DNA of 64,000 nucleotides. It comes from Methylomagnum ishizawai. Its GTDB lineage: Bacteria > Pseudomonadota > Gammaproteobacteria > Methylococcales > Methylococcaceae. Position numbers and translations under genes: made by a program. Where the stretch lies: contig NZ_AP019783.1 in the NCBI RefSeq assembly GCF_019670005.1, positions 4,543,413 through 4,607,412 on the forward strand, given 5' to 3'. Shown piece after piece: positions 1 through 7,731 of this stretch (the first letter of the stretch is position 1; each line of letters opens with the position of its first letter). A model generated the notes under the pieces. That model was given only the letters and a program-made list of their open reading frames with translations. It was not told where the DNA came from and ran no database searches.

Positions 1-314
1 CAAGACCAAAGCCAGCTTTAAAATTTCCAGCGTCCGCCCCCAAGCCCCGCCCGGCTTGCCCACACACGAAACTCCGCGCAACCTCCCATCCACCCTTTGT
101 GCAGGAGCCTTCTCCATGAGCCAAAACCTCCTATCCCTGGATTACGCCGACCAGAGGAACTTGCCGCCTCCCACAATGGATTCGACACCCCATATACGGG
201 ACAACTTGTTCCCCAACCCGCTTGGGAACAAGCCTTTCCCCATCCCGGTATAAACTTTCCCCAGGGCCATTCGGCCCATCGCGCCTTTCCCCCCCCCAAA
301 CCCAGGAGCCCCCC
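1..314. other. Leader region before fliW, no assignable gene
   Basis: No convincing coding region is visible here. A reading frame from position 1 closes at a TAA near position 19 and could be the tail of an upstream gene, but too little is present to tell. The stretch holds one inverted repeat (205-232) and ends in an AGGAG ribosome binding site at 303-307, about 7 bases before the fliW start. A TATAAA hexamer at 249-254 could be a -10 element, but no well-spaced -35 accompanies it. Confidence 0.5.
205..232. repeat. Intergenic palindrome, CTTGTTCCC/GGGAACAAG type
   Basis: The arms CTTGTTCCC and GGGAACAAG can pair over 9 bases around a short loop. The inner bases (CCAA...TTGG) resemble the CCAAG...CTTGG core of the palindromes at 3168, 23784, 30092 and 35276, so I treat it as a distant member of the same family. 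A role as a transcript-end or REP-like element is inference. Confidence 0.55.
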
Positions 315-758
315 ATGCAAGCCCTACCCACCCTGGCTTTCGGCGAGCAACCCATCGACCCCGACACCCTCCTCCATTTCCCCGAAGGCATCGTCGGCTT
401 CGAGGATTGCACGCACTTCAAGCTCTTCCACCAAGAAGGCGGCGACGAACTGGTGCATTGGTTGCAATCGGCGGACCGCCCCGACCTCAGCCTCTCCGTG
501 GCCGACCCCGTCCGCTTCGGCATCCATTACGACTTCGCCCTGGACGACCGCGAAGCCGCCTTGATCGGCCTGGAACGCCCCGAGGACGCCCAGGTTTTGC
601 TCATCCTCTACAAAAAAGCCGACCAGCCCGGCATCCACGGCGCTATCGGCGCGCCCTTGGTGGTGAATGTCAAAAACCGCAAGGCCTTACAGAAAGTGCT
701 GGACAATATCGAATCCGGCGCCCTGTTGAATGCCCTGGTCCACGCTCAAACCCATTGA
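315..758 (+). CDS. fliW: Flagellar assembly factor FliW
   Basis: This 147-residue protein has the size and features of FliW: an N-terminal FPEGIVGFED block near residues 20-30 and a C-terminal PLVVNVKNR segment. In other bacteria FliW binds flagellin and also binds and inhibits the RNA-binding protein CsrA, so it couples flagellin synthesis to filament assembly in the cytoplasm. The ATG at 315 is chosen because AGGAG lies 7 bases upstream. A strong terminator follows directly. Neither csrA nor flagellin is in the window. FliW is uncommon in gammaproteobacteria. Family assignment is confident; the regulatory circuit is inferred. Confidence 0.9.
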   Translation: MQALPTLAFGEQPIDPDTLLHFPEGIVGFEDCTHFKLFHQEGGDELVHWLQSADRPDLSLSVADPVRFGIHYDFALDDREAALIGLERPEDAQVLLILYKKADQPGIHGAIGAPLVVNVKNRKALQKVLDNIESGALLNALVHAQTH

Positions 759-777
759 GCCCATGCGATAATGGCAG

Positions 778-810
778 GCATCGGCGGGGCGGTCCCGCCG
801 ATGCTTTTTT
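778..810 (+). terminator. Rho-independent terminator after fliW
   Basis: An 11-bp perfect stem (GCATCGGCGGG paired with CCCGCCGATGC) with a 5-base loop is followed at once by six T residues. It separates fliW from the ccm genes. Confidence 0.9.
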
Positions 811-829
811 CGCCCTGGAATTCCCCACC

Positions 830-1360
830 ATGCGCTTCCTCATCCCCCTCGCCGTCTTCCTCGTGATGGTGATCTTCCTCGCCATCGGCCTGACCCTCGA
901 CCCCAGGGAAGTGCCCTCGCCCTTCATCGGCAAACCCGCCCCGGCCTTCGCCCTGCCCCAGGTCGCCGACGCCCAGAAAACCCTGGCCCCCGCCGACTTC
1001 AAGGGACAAGTGGCCTTGGTCAATGTCTGGGCCTCCTGGTGCGTGTCCTGCCGCCAGGAACATCCGGTGTTGGTGGAACTCGCCAAGCGCAAGCTGGTGC
1101 CGATCTACGGGCTCAACTACAAGGACCAGCGCGAGGATGCCCTGGCCTGGCTCGACCGCTATGGCAACCCCTACACCGCCAGCGCCTTCGACGCCGACGG
1201 CAAGACCGGCATCGACTGGGGCGTGTACGGCGTGCCGGAAACCTTCGTCATCGACCGGGCCGGGATCATCCGCCACAAATTCACCGGGCCCATCACCCCG
1301 GAAATCCTGGAAAATACCCTGCTCCCCCTGATCCGCCAGTTGCAAGGCTCCCCCTCATGA
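830..1360 (+). CDS. ccmG: Cytochrome c biogenesis thiol:disulfide reductase CcmG (DsbE)
   Basis: A 176-residue periplasmic thioredoxin-fold protein anchored by one N-terminal membrane segment (about residues 3-22). The redox motif WCVSC sits within WASWCVSCRQEH near residue 66, and the cis-proline region YGVPETFVID is typical of CcmG/DsbE. It reduces apocytochrome c or CcmH cysteines before heme attachment in System I maturation. ccmH and ccmI follow; the ccmA-F genes are not seen upstream, so the operon appears split or this is its detached tail. The stop overlaps the ccmH start (ATGA). Confidence 0.93.
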   Translation: MRFLIPLAVFLVMVIFLAIGLTLDPREVPSPFIGKPAPAFALPQVADAQKTLAPADFKGQVALVNVWASWCVSCRQEHPVLVELAKRKLVPIYGLNYKDQREDALAWLDRYGNPYTASAFDADGKTGIDWGVYGVPETFVIDRAGIIRHKFTGPITPEILENTLLPLIRQLQGSPS

Positions 1361-1408
1361 TGTGTTCAACCCGGCTATCCTCTGTTCGCCAGTTGCAAGG
1401 CTCCCCCT
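1334..1408. repeat. 22-bp direct repeat at the ccmG/ccmH junction
   Basis: The same 22 bases occur at 1334-1355 (end of ccmG) and 1387-1408 (start of ccmH), 53 bases apart. In both genes they encode RQLQGSP, but the reading frames differ. The second copy runs into TTCACGATCCGC, where an undisturbed junction would be expected to read TCATGATCCGC. It looks like a small tandem duplication after which the old ATG became ACG. Confidence 0.85.
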
Positions 1409-1866
1409 TCACGATCCGCTTCATCCTATTGTTCCTCGCGGGCCTTTTCGCCGGTTCCGCCCTGGCGGTCGAAGTCCGCCAATTCGACGACCCCGCCAAG
1501 CAGCGCCGTTACGAGAACCTGATCGAGGAACTGCGCTGCCTCGTGTGCCAAAACCAATCGCTGGCCGATTCCGACGCCGATCTCGCCAAGGATTTGCGCG
1601 ACGAGGTCTACGGCATCATCCAAAGCGGCCAGAGCGAACAGGAGGCGGTGCGCTTCCTCACCGACCGCTATGGCGATTTCGTCCTGTACCGCCCGCCGGT
1701 CAAGCCCATCACCGTATTGCTCTGGACCGGGCCGGTCCTGATCCTATTGGCGGTGGCGCTGTTCCTGTGGAAGCATCAACGCCAACGCCCCACCCTGGCC
1801 CGGCTGGAACTGACCGACGAAGAACGCCAGCGCCTGGAACGGCTCAAGAAGAACCTCGAAGGCTAG
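1357..1866 (+). CDS. ccmH: Cytochrome c-type biogenesis protein CcmH
   Basis: CcmH (169 residues as drawn) has an N-terminal signal or anchor, then the LRCLVCQNQSLADS block with the CxxC pair that reduces apocytochrome c in the periplasm, then a C-terminal membrane helix (VLLWTGPVLILLAVALFLW) and a charged tail. The start at 1357 overlaps the ccmG stop. The first about 18 residues come from a duplicated piece of ccmG and are not typical of the family; the usual product would begin at IRFILLF, where ACG now stands in place of ATG. ATG at 1357 or 1360 is the only nearby in-frame start. Confidence 0.9.
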   Translation: MMCSTRLSSVRQLQGSPFTIRFILLFLAGLFAGSALAVEVRQFDDPAKQRRYENLIEELRCLVCQNQSLADSDADLAKDLRDEVYGIIQSGQSEQEAVRFLTDRYGDFVLYRPPVKPITVLLWTGPVLILLAVALFLWKHQRQRPTLARLELTDEERQRLERLKKNLEG

Positions 1867-1906
1867 CGCCCCGACCGGGCTATGCCGAACCCCCGTGGAA
1901 TCGAAG

Positions 1907-3121
1907 ATGATCGAATTTTGGATCGCGGCGGCCTTGCTGCTGCTGTTGGGCTATACCTGCTTCCTGCCCGCCCTGACCGGCAAGACCGGCGGCGGGGCCG
2001 ACCGGGCCAAACTCAACCTGCTATTGCACCGGCACCGGCAGGAAGAACTGGCGCGGGAAACCGCCGATGCCGGGGATTTGGGCAAGCTGGACGCCGAATC
2101 GGAACGCGGCCTGCTGGACGATTTGGAAATGGCGGGCTCCCCCCAAGCCCCGGAAGCGGACCCAGGCGGACGCATCGCGCTGGCGGTGACGCTCGTCGCC
2201 CTGCCCTTGGTCGGCTTGCTGGCGTATTTCTCGCTGGGACGGCCCGATTTGCTGGGACTGGCCCCGGCCCAAATCCAAGCCCAGGCCCAGCCCAATACCC
2301 CGTCCGGCCTGGAAGAAAGCATCCAGCGCCTAGCCGAGCGCCTCAAGCAGAATCCCAACGACCTGGAAGGCTGGACCATGTTGGGCCGCTCGCTGTTGAT
2401 CGTGAACCAGCCCGACAAGGCGGTCACGGCCTTCGAGTACGCCATGAAGCTGGCCCCGGACAACCTCGACCTCAAAGCCTATTACGCCGAAGCCCTGGCC
2501 GGGGCCAACCAAGGCGTATTGGAAGGCAAGCCCACCGAATTGGTCGAGGCGGTGCTGAAGCAAGACCCCCAGCACAAGGGCGCGTTATGGATGGCGGGCA
2601 TCGCCGCCGCCCAGCGCAAGGATACCGCCCAGGCCGTGGACTACTGGACCCGGCTCAAGGCCCAATTCCCGCCGCAAAGCGAGGAAGCCCGCCAAATCGA
2701 CCGCTATCTGGCCGAGGTCCAGGGCTTGCCCGTCCCCGCCGCAACCGCCCCGCCCGCCCAGGCCCCAGCGCCCGGCAAGCGCATCCATGTCCAGGTCAAG
2801 CTAGCCGAAGGTTTCAAGGACCGGGCCGCGCCGGACGATGCCTTGTTCATCTTCGCCCGCGCCGCCCAAGGCCCGCCCATGCCGCTGGCCGTGGTCAAGA
2901 AGCGGGCCGGGGATTTGCCGCTGGAGGTGGTGCTGGACGATTCCATGGCCATGATGCAAGGCATGAACCTGTCGTCGTTCGAACAGGTGGTGATCGGGGC
3001 GCGGATATCCAAAAGCGGCAAGCCCACGCCCAGCCCCGGCGATCTCCAGGGCCAGACCGCGCCACTCGCGCCGGAGGACGACGGCCATTACGCGGTGACG
3101 GTGGACCAGGTGGCGCCATAG
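1907..3121 (+). CDS. ccmI: Cytochrome c biogenesis protein CcmI (CycH-like TPR)
   Basis: A 404-residue membrane-anchored protein. It has an N-terminal helix at about residues 2-22, a second helix near residues 90-108, then a periplasmic TPR region (SIQRLAERLKQNPNDLEGWTML onward) and a C-terminal domain after a Pro/Ala-rich linker. CcmI holds the apocytochrome c C-terminus and presents it to the CcmF/H lyase. ATG 1907 is preferred over an in-frame GTG at 1895 because GGAA precedes it and the protein then starts MIEFWIAAA, as in homologs. It is the last gene of the ccmGHI unit. Confidence 0.9.
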   Translation: MIEFWIAAALLLLLGYTCFLPALTGKTGGGADRAKLNLLLHRHRQEELARETADAGDLGKLDAESERGLLDDLEMAGSPQAPEADPGGRIALAVTLVALPLVGLLAYFSLGRPDLLGLAPAQIQAQAQPNTPSGLEESIQRLAERLKQNPNDLEGWTMLGRSLLIVNQPDKAVTAFEYAMKLAPDNLDLKAYYAEALAGANQGVLEGKPTELVEAVLKQDPQHKGALWMAGIAAAQRKDTAQAVDYWTRLKAQFPPQSEEARQIDRYLAEVQGLPVPAATAPPAQAPAPGKRIHVQVKLAEGFKDRAAPDDALFIFARAAQGPPMPLAVVKKRAGDLPLEVVLDDSMAMMQGMNLSSFEQVVIGARISKSGKPTPSPGDLQGQTAPLAPEDDGHYAVTVDQVAP

Positions 3122-3167
3122 CGTCTAACCGCGCTGGCAAGAAAGCCACAGGCCCGGTACGCTTGCC

Positions 3168-3206
3168 TATCGCCGGCTTCCAAGTTCCGCTTGGAAACCG
3201 GCGATA
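3168..3206. repeat. Intergenic palindrome with TTCCAAG/CTTGGAA core
   Basis: TATCGCCGG pairs with CCGGCGATA and, after one mismatch, TTCCAAG pairs with CTTGGAA around the loop TTCCG. The element lies between ccmI and the SWIM gene and belongs to the palindrome family listed in the findings. Confidence 0.8.
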
Positions 3207-3231
3207 ACCCTCAACCCCATGAGCGCGGAAC

Positions 3232-4560
3232 ATGTCGTTGACCCCCGAACAAGTCCTGCAACTCGCCCCCGACGCCGCCTCGGCCAAAGCCGGACAAGGG
3301 TTGGCCGTACCCGCCAAATGGCCTACGCTGGGCCAATCCGACAGCGCCCTGTGGGGCGAATGCCAGGGCAGCGGTTCCAAACCTTATCAAGTGCAAATCG
3401 ACCTGGGCGGCGGACCCGCCTTCCGTTGCACCTGCCCCAGCCGCAAATTCCCCTGTAAGCACGGCTTGGCCTTGCTGCTACTGCAAGTCCGCAAACCCGA
3501 CGCCATCGCCACCACCGAGCCACCGGCCTGGGTGGCGGAATGGCTGGCCTCGCGCCAACAACGGGCGGCGCGGCAGGAAGAAAAGAAAACCCAAGCGGAA
3601 CCCCCCGCCACCACCGCCGATCCCGGCACCGCCGCCAAGCGCGAAGCCAAGCGCCTGGAACGCATGGCGGCGGGGGCCGCGGAATTGCGGCGCTGGCTGG
3701 AGGATCAAGTCCGGCAGGGTATCGGCAACCTGGCCGATCCCAAGACCGATTGGCGGGCCTTGGCGGCGCGGATGGTCGATGCCCAAGCCCCCGGCCTGGC
3801 GTTCCGGGTCCGCAAGCTCGGCGAAATCGCCGGGTCCGGCGGCGATTGGCCCGCACGGCTCCTGGCCGCGATGGGTCGGCTCGCCCTGTTGCTGGACGCC
3901 TTCGACCGCTTCGCCGACTTGCCCTCCCCGGTCCAGGCCGATGTCCGCGCCGCGCTGGGCTGGCCCTTGGACAAGGATGAAGTGCTGGCCCAGGGCGAGC
4001 GCTGGACCGACCTGTGGGAAGTCTTGGGCTGCCAGATCGAGGAGAACGAGCGGCTATGGGAGCGGCGGGTCTGGCTGCGCGGACGGGAATCGGGACGCCA
4101 CGCCTTGCTGCTGGATTTCGCCCATGGCAATCCGGTGTTCGCCCAGCCCTTCCTGGTGGGCTCCGCCTTGCGCCTGACCCTGGCCTATTATCCCGGTACC
4201 CGTCCCAGCCGCGCCCTGCTGGTGGCGGGGCCGGAAGCCGGGGGTTCCGCCCATTTCCCGGCGCAAACCCTCGACGACGAATGGACCGCGCTGGCGCAAG
4301 GCATCGCCGCCAACCCTTGGCAAAACCCCTGGCCCTTGGCGGTGCCCGCCGCCGTGCCGGGATACGATGACGGCGGTTGGGCTTTATATACGGCGGAGGG
4401 CGGACGCCTGCCCCTGGTACTGGCGGAGGGCGAGGGCTGGCGCTTAATGGCCTTGTCCGGGGGGATGCCCATGGGGGTGTTCGGCGAATGGGATGGCGAA
4501 AAACTGCTACCCCTGAGCGCCTGGGCACCGGAATTGGTTTGGACCGGAGGACAACGCTGA
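3232..4560 (+). CDS. SWIM zinc-finger domain protein
   Basis: A 442-residue protein with a clear SWIM zinc-binding motif, C66-x-C68-x6-C75-x-H77 (within FRCTCPSRKFPCKHGLAL), followed by a Pro/Glu/Ala linker and a long helical C-terminal part without a recognisable catalytic motif. SWIM domains bind zinc and usually act in DNA or protein binding. The gene opens a run of three that overlap by start and stop (next ATG at 4560), followed by a DUF5691 protein and a MoxR-like ATPase. A shared complex is therefore likely. The biochemical role is unknown; the domain call is confident. Confidence 0.85.
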   Translation: MSLTPEQVLQLAPDAASAKAGQGLAVPAKWPTLGQSDSALWGECQGSGSKPYQVQIDLGGGPAFRCTCPSRKFPCKHGLALLLLQVRKPDAIATTEPPAWVAEWLASRQQRAARQEEKKTQAEPPATTADPGTAAKREAKRLERMAAGAAELRRWLEDQVRQGIGNLADPKTDWRALAARMVDAQAPGLAFRVRKLGEIAGSGGDWPARLLAAMGRLALLLDAFDRFADLPSPVQADVRAALGWPLDKDEVLAQGERWTDLWEVLGCQIEENERLWERRVWLRGRESGRHALLLDFAHGNPVFAQPFLVGSALRLTLAYYPGTRPSRALLVAGPEAGGSAHFPAQTLDDEWTALAQGIAANPWQNPWPLAVPAAVPGYDDGGWALYTAEGGRLPLVLAEGEGWRLMALSGGMPMGVFGEWDGEKLLPLSAWAPELVWTGGQR

Positions 4561-6110
4561 TGTCTGGCTTGGAAACCTTGGCGGCGCAAGCCGTGGTCGG
4601 CGTGGCGCGGCAAGCGCCGGTATGGCCGGACACCGGGGGCGCGGTCGGCGACACCCTCAAGCAATTGATCCAACAACGGACGGAACCGGCTTCCGCCTTG
4701 CTGGGCGTGGCGGGGGTGTTCGCGGTTTGCGGGGCCGCCGGTTATCGCCCACCCGCGGGTGGAAACCCGCCCGCGGTTTGTCCTCCCGAAAGCCTAGGCT
4801 CCGCCGCGGACCCGGCATTGGCGGCCACGCTCGCCATCCTCCTCGCCCAAGGCCCAGAGCGCTTGCAGGCCGAGGCCTTGCGCCGCTTGGCCAAGGCCGG
4901 TGTCCGTTGGCCCGAGCGGCTGTTGCCGGAGGCGCTGGACCTGGGCCGTCGCAGCCGCGCCCTGCGTCCTGGGTTGCGCCCCGTGCTGGGCCAGCGTGGC
5001 CTGTGGCTGGCGGGCCGGAATCCCGAATGGGCCTATGCCGTGGGTTCGGGCGGCCTGGAGTTGGACATCTCCGCCTGGGAAACCGGCACCACCGAACAAC
5101 GCGCCGCCTATCTTGGACGATGCCGGGCAACCGATCCGGCCCAGGGCCGCGACCTTTATCTCCAAGCCCTGCCGGAACTGGGGGCCAAGGAACGCGCCGC
5201 CCTGCTCATGGAACTGGCGATAGGACTCGGCCCGGACGACGAAGCCGCCTTGGAAGCCGCCTTGAAGGACCGCGCGAAAGAAGTCCGCATCGCCGCCGCC
5301 GCCTTGCTGGTGCGATTACCCGACAGCGCCTACGCCCGGCGCATGGCGGAGCGGCTGGAATCCTGCCTGGGCCAAGAGCGGAAATCGCTGCGGCAACTCT
5401 GGACGCTGGAACCCCCGGAAGCCTTCGGCCCCGACTGGAAAGCCGACGCCCTGGAGGAAACCCCGCCCAAAGGCGAAGCCCTGGGCCAGCGGGCTTGGTG
5501 GCTGTACCAATTGACCCGGAACACCCCGTTGGCGTGGTGGGAAACCCGCCTGGAACTCGCGGCGGCGGACGTGCTGGAATGGGGACTGAAAAGCGAATGG
5601 CGCAACGCCCTGTGGCGCGGCTGGTTGGATGCGGCGGAAACCAGCGCCGCCGCGCCCTGGCTGGAAGCCTTCCTCGCCCGCAAGCCGCCCAAGGGGGTCC
5701 ACTACGACTACCGCCGCTTCCTGCGCCACCTGCCGCCGCACGCCTGCGAAACCCTCTGGCTGGATATCATGGCCCGCGAGAACGCGGGGGCCGGCCTGGC
5801 CTTGGCCTGCGAATCCCTGCCGCTGGACGGCGGGACGGTGTCCGCCAGTTTCGCCCAGGCCGCGCTGGGGCGGGTGGCGGATTATCTGGGACGGCGCGAA
5901 GCCACCTGGGATTACCGGCTGCGCGAGACCCTGCCGCAATTCGCCTGCCTGATCCCGCCCGGACTCTTCGAGGACATCGAAGCCACCCGGCCCCTGGAAC
6001 GCAAGGACGCCCATCCATCCCTGAACGAAGCCGTGGCGCGGTTCCATGCCGTCCTGGAACACCGCGCCTTCCTGCACCAACATCCCCCACTAGCGAGTGC
6101 CGATCCATGA
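4560..6110 (+). CDS. DUF5691 family protein
   Basis: A 516-residue, Leu/Ala/Trp-rich, mostly helical protein matching the DUF5691 type that accompanies SWIM, MoxR and VWA genes. HEAT-like repeats are suggested by segments such as LEAALKDRAKEVRIAAAALLVRL near residues 225-250. No signal peptide or catalytic motif is visible. The start overlaps the preceding stop, and its own stop overlaps the MoxR start (ATGA). A Pro/Gly-rich stretch near residues 60-80 reads like a translated palindrome (see findings). The function is unknown; a scaffold role is a guess. Confidence 0.75.
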   Translation: MSGLETLAAQAVVGVARQAPVWPDTGGAVGDTLKQLIQQRTEPASALLGVAGVFAVCGAAGYRPPAGGNPPAVCPPESLGSAADPALAATLAILLAQGPERLQAEALRRLAKAGVRWPERLLPEALDLGRRSRALRPGLRPVLGQRGLWLAGRNPEWAYAVGSGGLELDISAWETGTTEQRAAYLGRCRATDPAQGRDLYLQALPELGAKERAALLMELAIGLGPDDEAALEAALKDRAKEVRIAAAALLVRLPDSAYARRMAERLESCLGQERKSLRQLWTLEPPEAFGPDWKADALEETPPKGEALGQRAWWLYQLTRNTPLAWWETRLELAAADVLEWGLKSEWRNALWRGWLDAAETSAAAPWLEAFLARKPPKGVHYDYRRFLRHLPPHACETLWLDIMARENAGAGLALACESLPLDGGTVSASFAQAALGRVADYLGRREATWDYRLRETLPQFACLIPPGLFEDIEATRPLERKDAHPSLNEAVARFHAVLEHRAFLHQHPPLASADP

Positions 6111-7189
6111 GCGAAATCCTGCGCCAGCACGCCGAACACCAATACGCCGAGGAACTGGACCAACTGCGCCGCGTCGATACGCGCCAGCGTCCGCCCAACT
6201 GGGAACTCTCGCCCTGGGCGGTTTCGACCTACCTGCTGGGCGGCAAGCTCGACAACGGCTTCGAAATCACGCCCAAATACATCGGCCAGCGCCGCATCAT
6301 CGAAATCGCGGTCTCGACCCTCGCCACCGACCGCGCCCTGTTGTTGTTCGGGGTGCCGGGCACGGCCAAGTCCTGGGTATCGGAGCATCTCGCCGCCGCC
6401 ATCGCCGGCAATTCCACCCTGTTGATCCAGGGCACGGCGGGCACCAGCGAGGAACAAATGCGCTACGGCTGGAACTACGCCCGCCTGCTGGCCGAAGGCC
6501 CGTCGCCGCAAGCCCTGGTGCAAAGCCCCTTGATGCGGGCCATGGAAACCGGACGCATCGCCCGTATCGAGGAACTGACCCGCATCCCCGCCGATGTGCA
6601 GGACACGCTGATCACCATCCTGTCCGAGAAGACCCTGCCCATCCCCGAACTCGGCGGCGAAGTGCAGGCGGTGCGCGGCTTCAATGTCATCGCCACCGCC
6701 AACAACCGCGACAAGGGCGTGAACGAACTCTCCAGCGCCCTGAAGCGCCGCTTCAACACCGTGATCCTGCCACCCCCGGCCAGCGAGGACGAGGAAGTCG
6801 CCATCGTCACCAAGCGGGTGGCGGAACTGGGCCGCGCCCTGGAACTACCGACCGAACCGCCCGCGCTCAAGGAAGTGCGCCGCGTGGTGCAAATCTTCCG
6901 CGAACTCAGGAACGGCCAGACCGAAGACGGCAAAACCAAGCTGAAATCCCCCAGCGCCACCCTCAGCACGGCGGAGGCGATTTCGGTCATCAACAGCGGC
7001 ATGGCCCTGGCCGGGCATTTCGGCGACGGCGTGCTGCGGTCGGGGGATGTGGCGGCGGGCCTGATCGGAGCCATCATCAAAGACCCGGTGCAGGACGCCG
7101 TGGTGTGGAAGGAATATCTGGAAACCGTGGTCAAGGAGCGGTCGGAATGGAAGGATTTGTACCGGGCTTGCCGGGAGGTCGAGGGTTAG
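6107..7189 (+). CDS. MoxR-like AAA+ ATPase
   Basis: A 360-residue AAA+ protein. Walker A is GVPGTAKS (residues 82-89). The Walker B position reads RIEELTR (about 153-159), with Glu in place of the usual first Asp. Sensor 1 is ATANNRDKG (about 196-204) and the arginine finger region is ALKRRF (211-216). MoxR ATPases usually work with a VWA partner as a chaperone-like pair; the likely partner here is encoded at 15136-16317, about 8 kb downstream on the same strand. ATPase activity is expected; the substrate is unknown. Confidence 0.88.
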   Translation: MSEILRQHAEHQYAEELDQLRRVDTRQRPPNWELSPWAVSTYLLGGKLDNGFEITPKYIGQRRIIEIAVSTLATDRALLLFGVPGTAKSWVSEHLAAAIAGNSTLLIQGTAGTSEEQMRYGWNYARLLAEGPSPQALVQSPLMRAMETGRIARIEELTRIPADVQDTLITILSEKTLPIPELGGEVQAVRGFNVIATANNRDKGVNELSSALKRRFNTVILPPPASEDEEVAIVTKRVAELGRALELPTEPPALKEVRRVVQIFRELRNGQTEDGKTKLKSPSATLSTAEAISVINSGMALAGHFGDGVLRSGDVAAGLIGAIIKDPVQDAVVWKEYLETVVKERSEWKDLYRACREVEG

Positions 7190-7271
7190 CCTCACGGCAT
7201 CGAAAACATCCTGGCCGAACGCGGCGGCACCACCGATAATCCCGGCCTTTGCCCCCAGCGAGGCTGTCCCG

Positions 7272-7730
7272 ATGAAAATCCTCTATTTGCACGGCTGGCA
7301 ATCGGTGCCCGGCGGCGTCAAGCCCAGCCATCTCAAGGCGCTGGGCCACGAACTCATCGAACCGGCCCTGCCCCACGACGATTTTGAGGCCGCCCTGGGT
7401 ATTGCCCAAGCCGAACTGGAACGGCACCGGCCCGCCCTCGTCGTGGGTTCCAGCCGGGGCGGGGCGCTGGCGCTGAACCTCCGGGCCGGGGCAATCCCGT
7501 TGGTCCTGCTATGCCCGGCCTGGAAACGCTGGGGCGCGGCCCGCACGGCGAAGCCCGGCACGGTGATCCTGCACGCCGTGGCCGACGAAGTCATCCCCTA
7601 TGCCGACAGCCTGGAATTGCTCGCGAACAGCGGCCTTTCCCCGGAAACCGCCTTGATTACGGTCGGCCATGAACACCGCTTGGCCGACGCGGAATCGCTC
7701 GCGGCCTTGGCGGCGGCGGTGGATCGTTAG
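7272..7730 (+). CDS. YqiA-like alpha/beta-hydrolase (small esterase)
   Basis: A 152-residue compact alpha/beta-hydrolase. It opens with ILYLHGWQS (oxyanion region), has the nucleophile elbow GSSRGG near residue 58, an acid in ADEVIPY near residue 107 and a histidine in VGHEHRLAD near residue 135, so a Ser-Asp-His triad is visible. The size matches UPF0227/YqiA esterases acting on short acyl or CoA thioesters. It stands 82 bases after the MoxR gene and may be cotranscribed, but it is not an obvious part of that system. The substrate is unknown. Confidence 0.75.
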   Translation: MKILYLHGWQSVPGGVKPSHLKALGHELIEPALPHDDFEAALGIAQAELERHRPALVVGSSRGGALALNLRAGAIPLVLLCPAWKRWGAARTAKPGTVILHAVADEVIPYADSLELLANSGLSPETALITVGHEHRLADAESLAALAAAVDR

Positions 7731-7731
7731 G

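Noticed and set aside
222..314. An upstream in-frame extension of fliW
   Set aside because: The extra residues are not FliW-like, and AGGAG is placed correctly for the ATG at 315.
1882..3207. A 441-codon plus-strand frame overlapping ccmI
   Set aside because: Its product is dominated by Arg, Pro and Gly without any domain, and the true CcmI frame is conserved.
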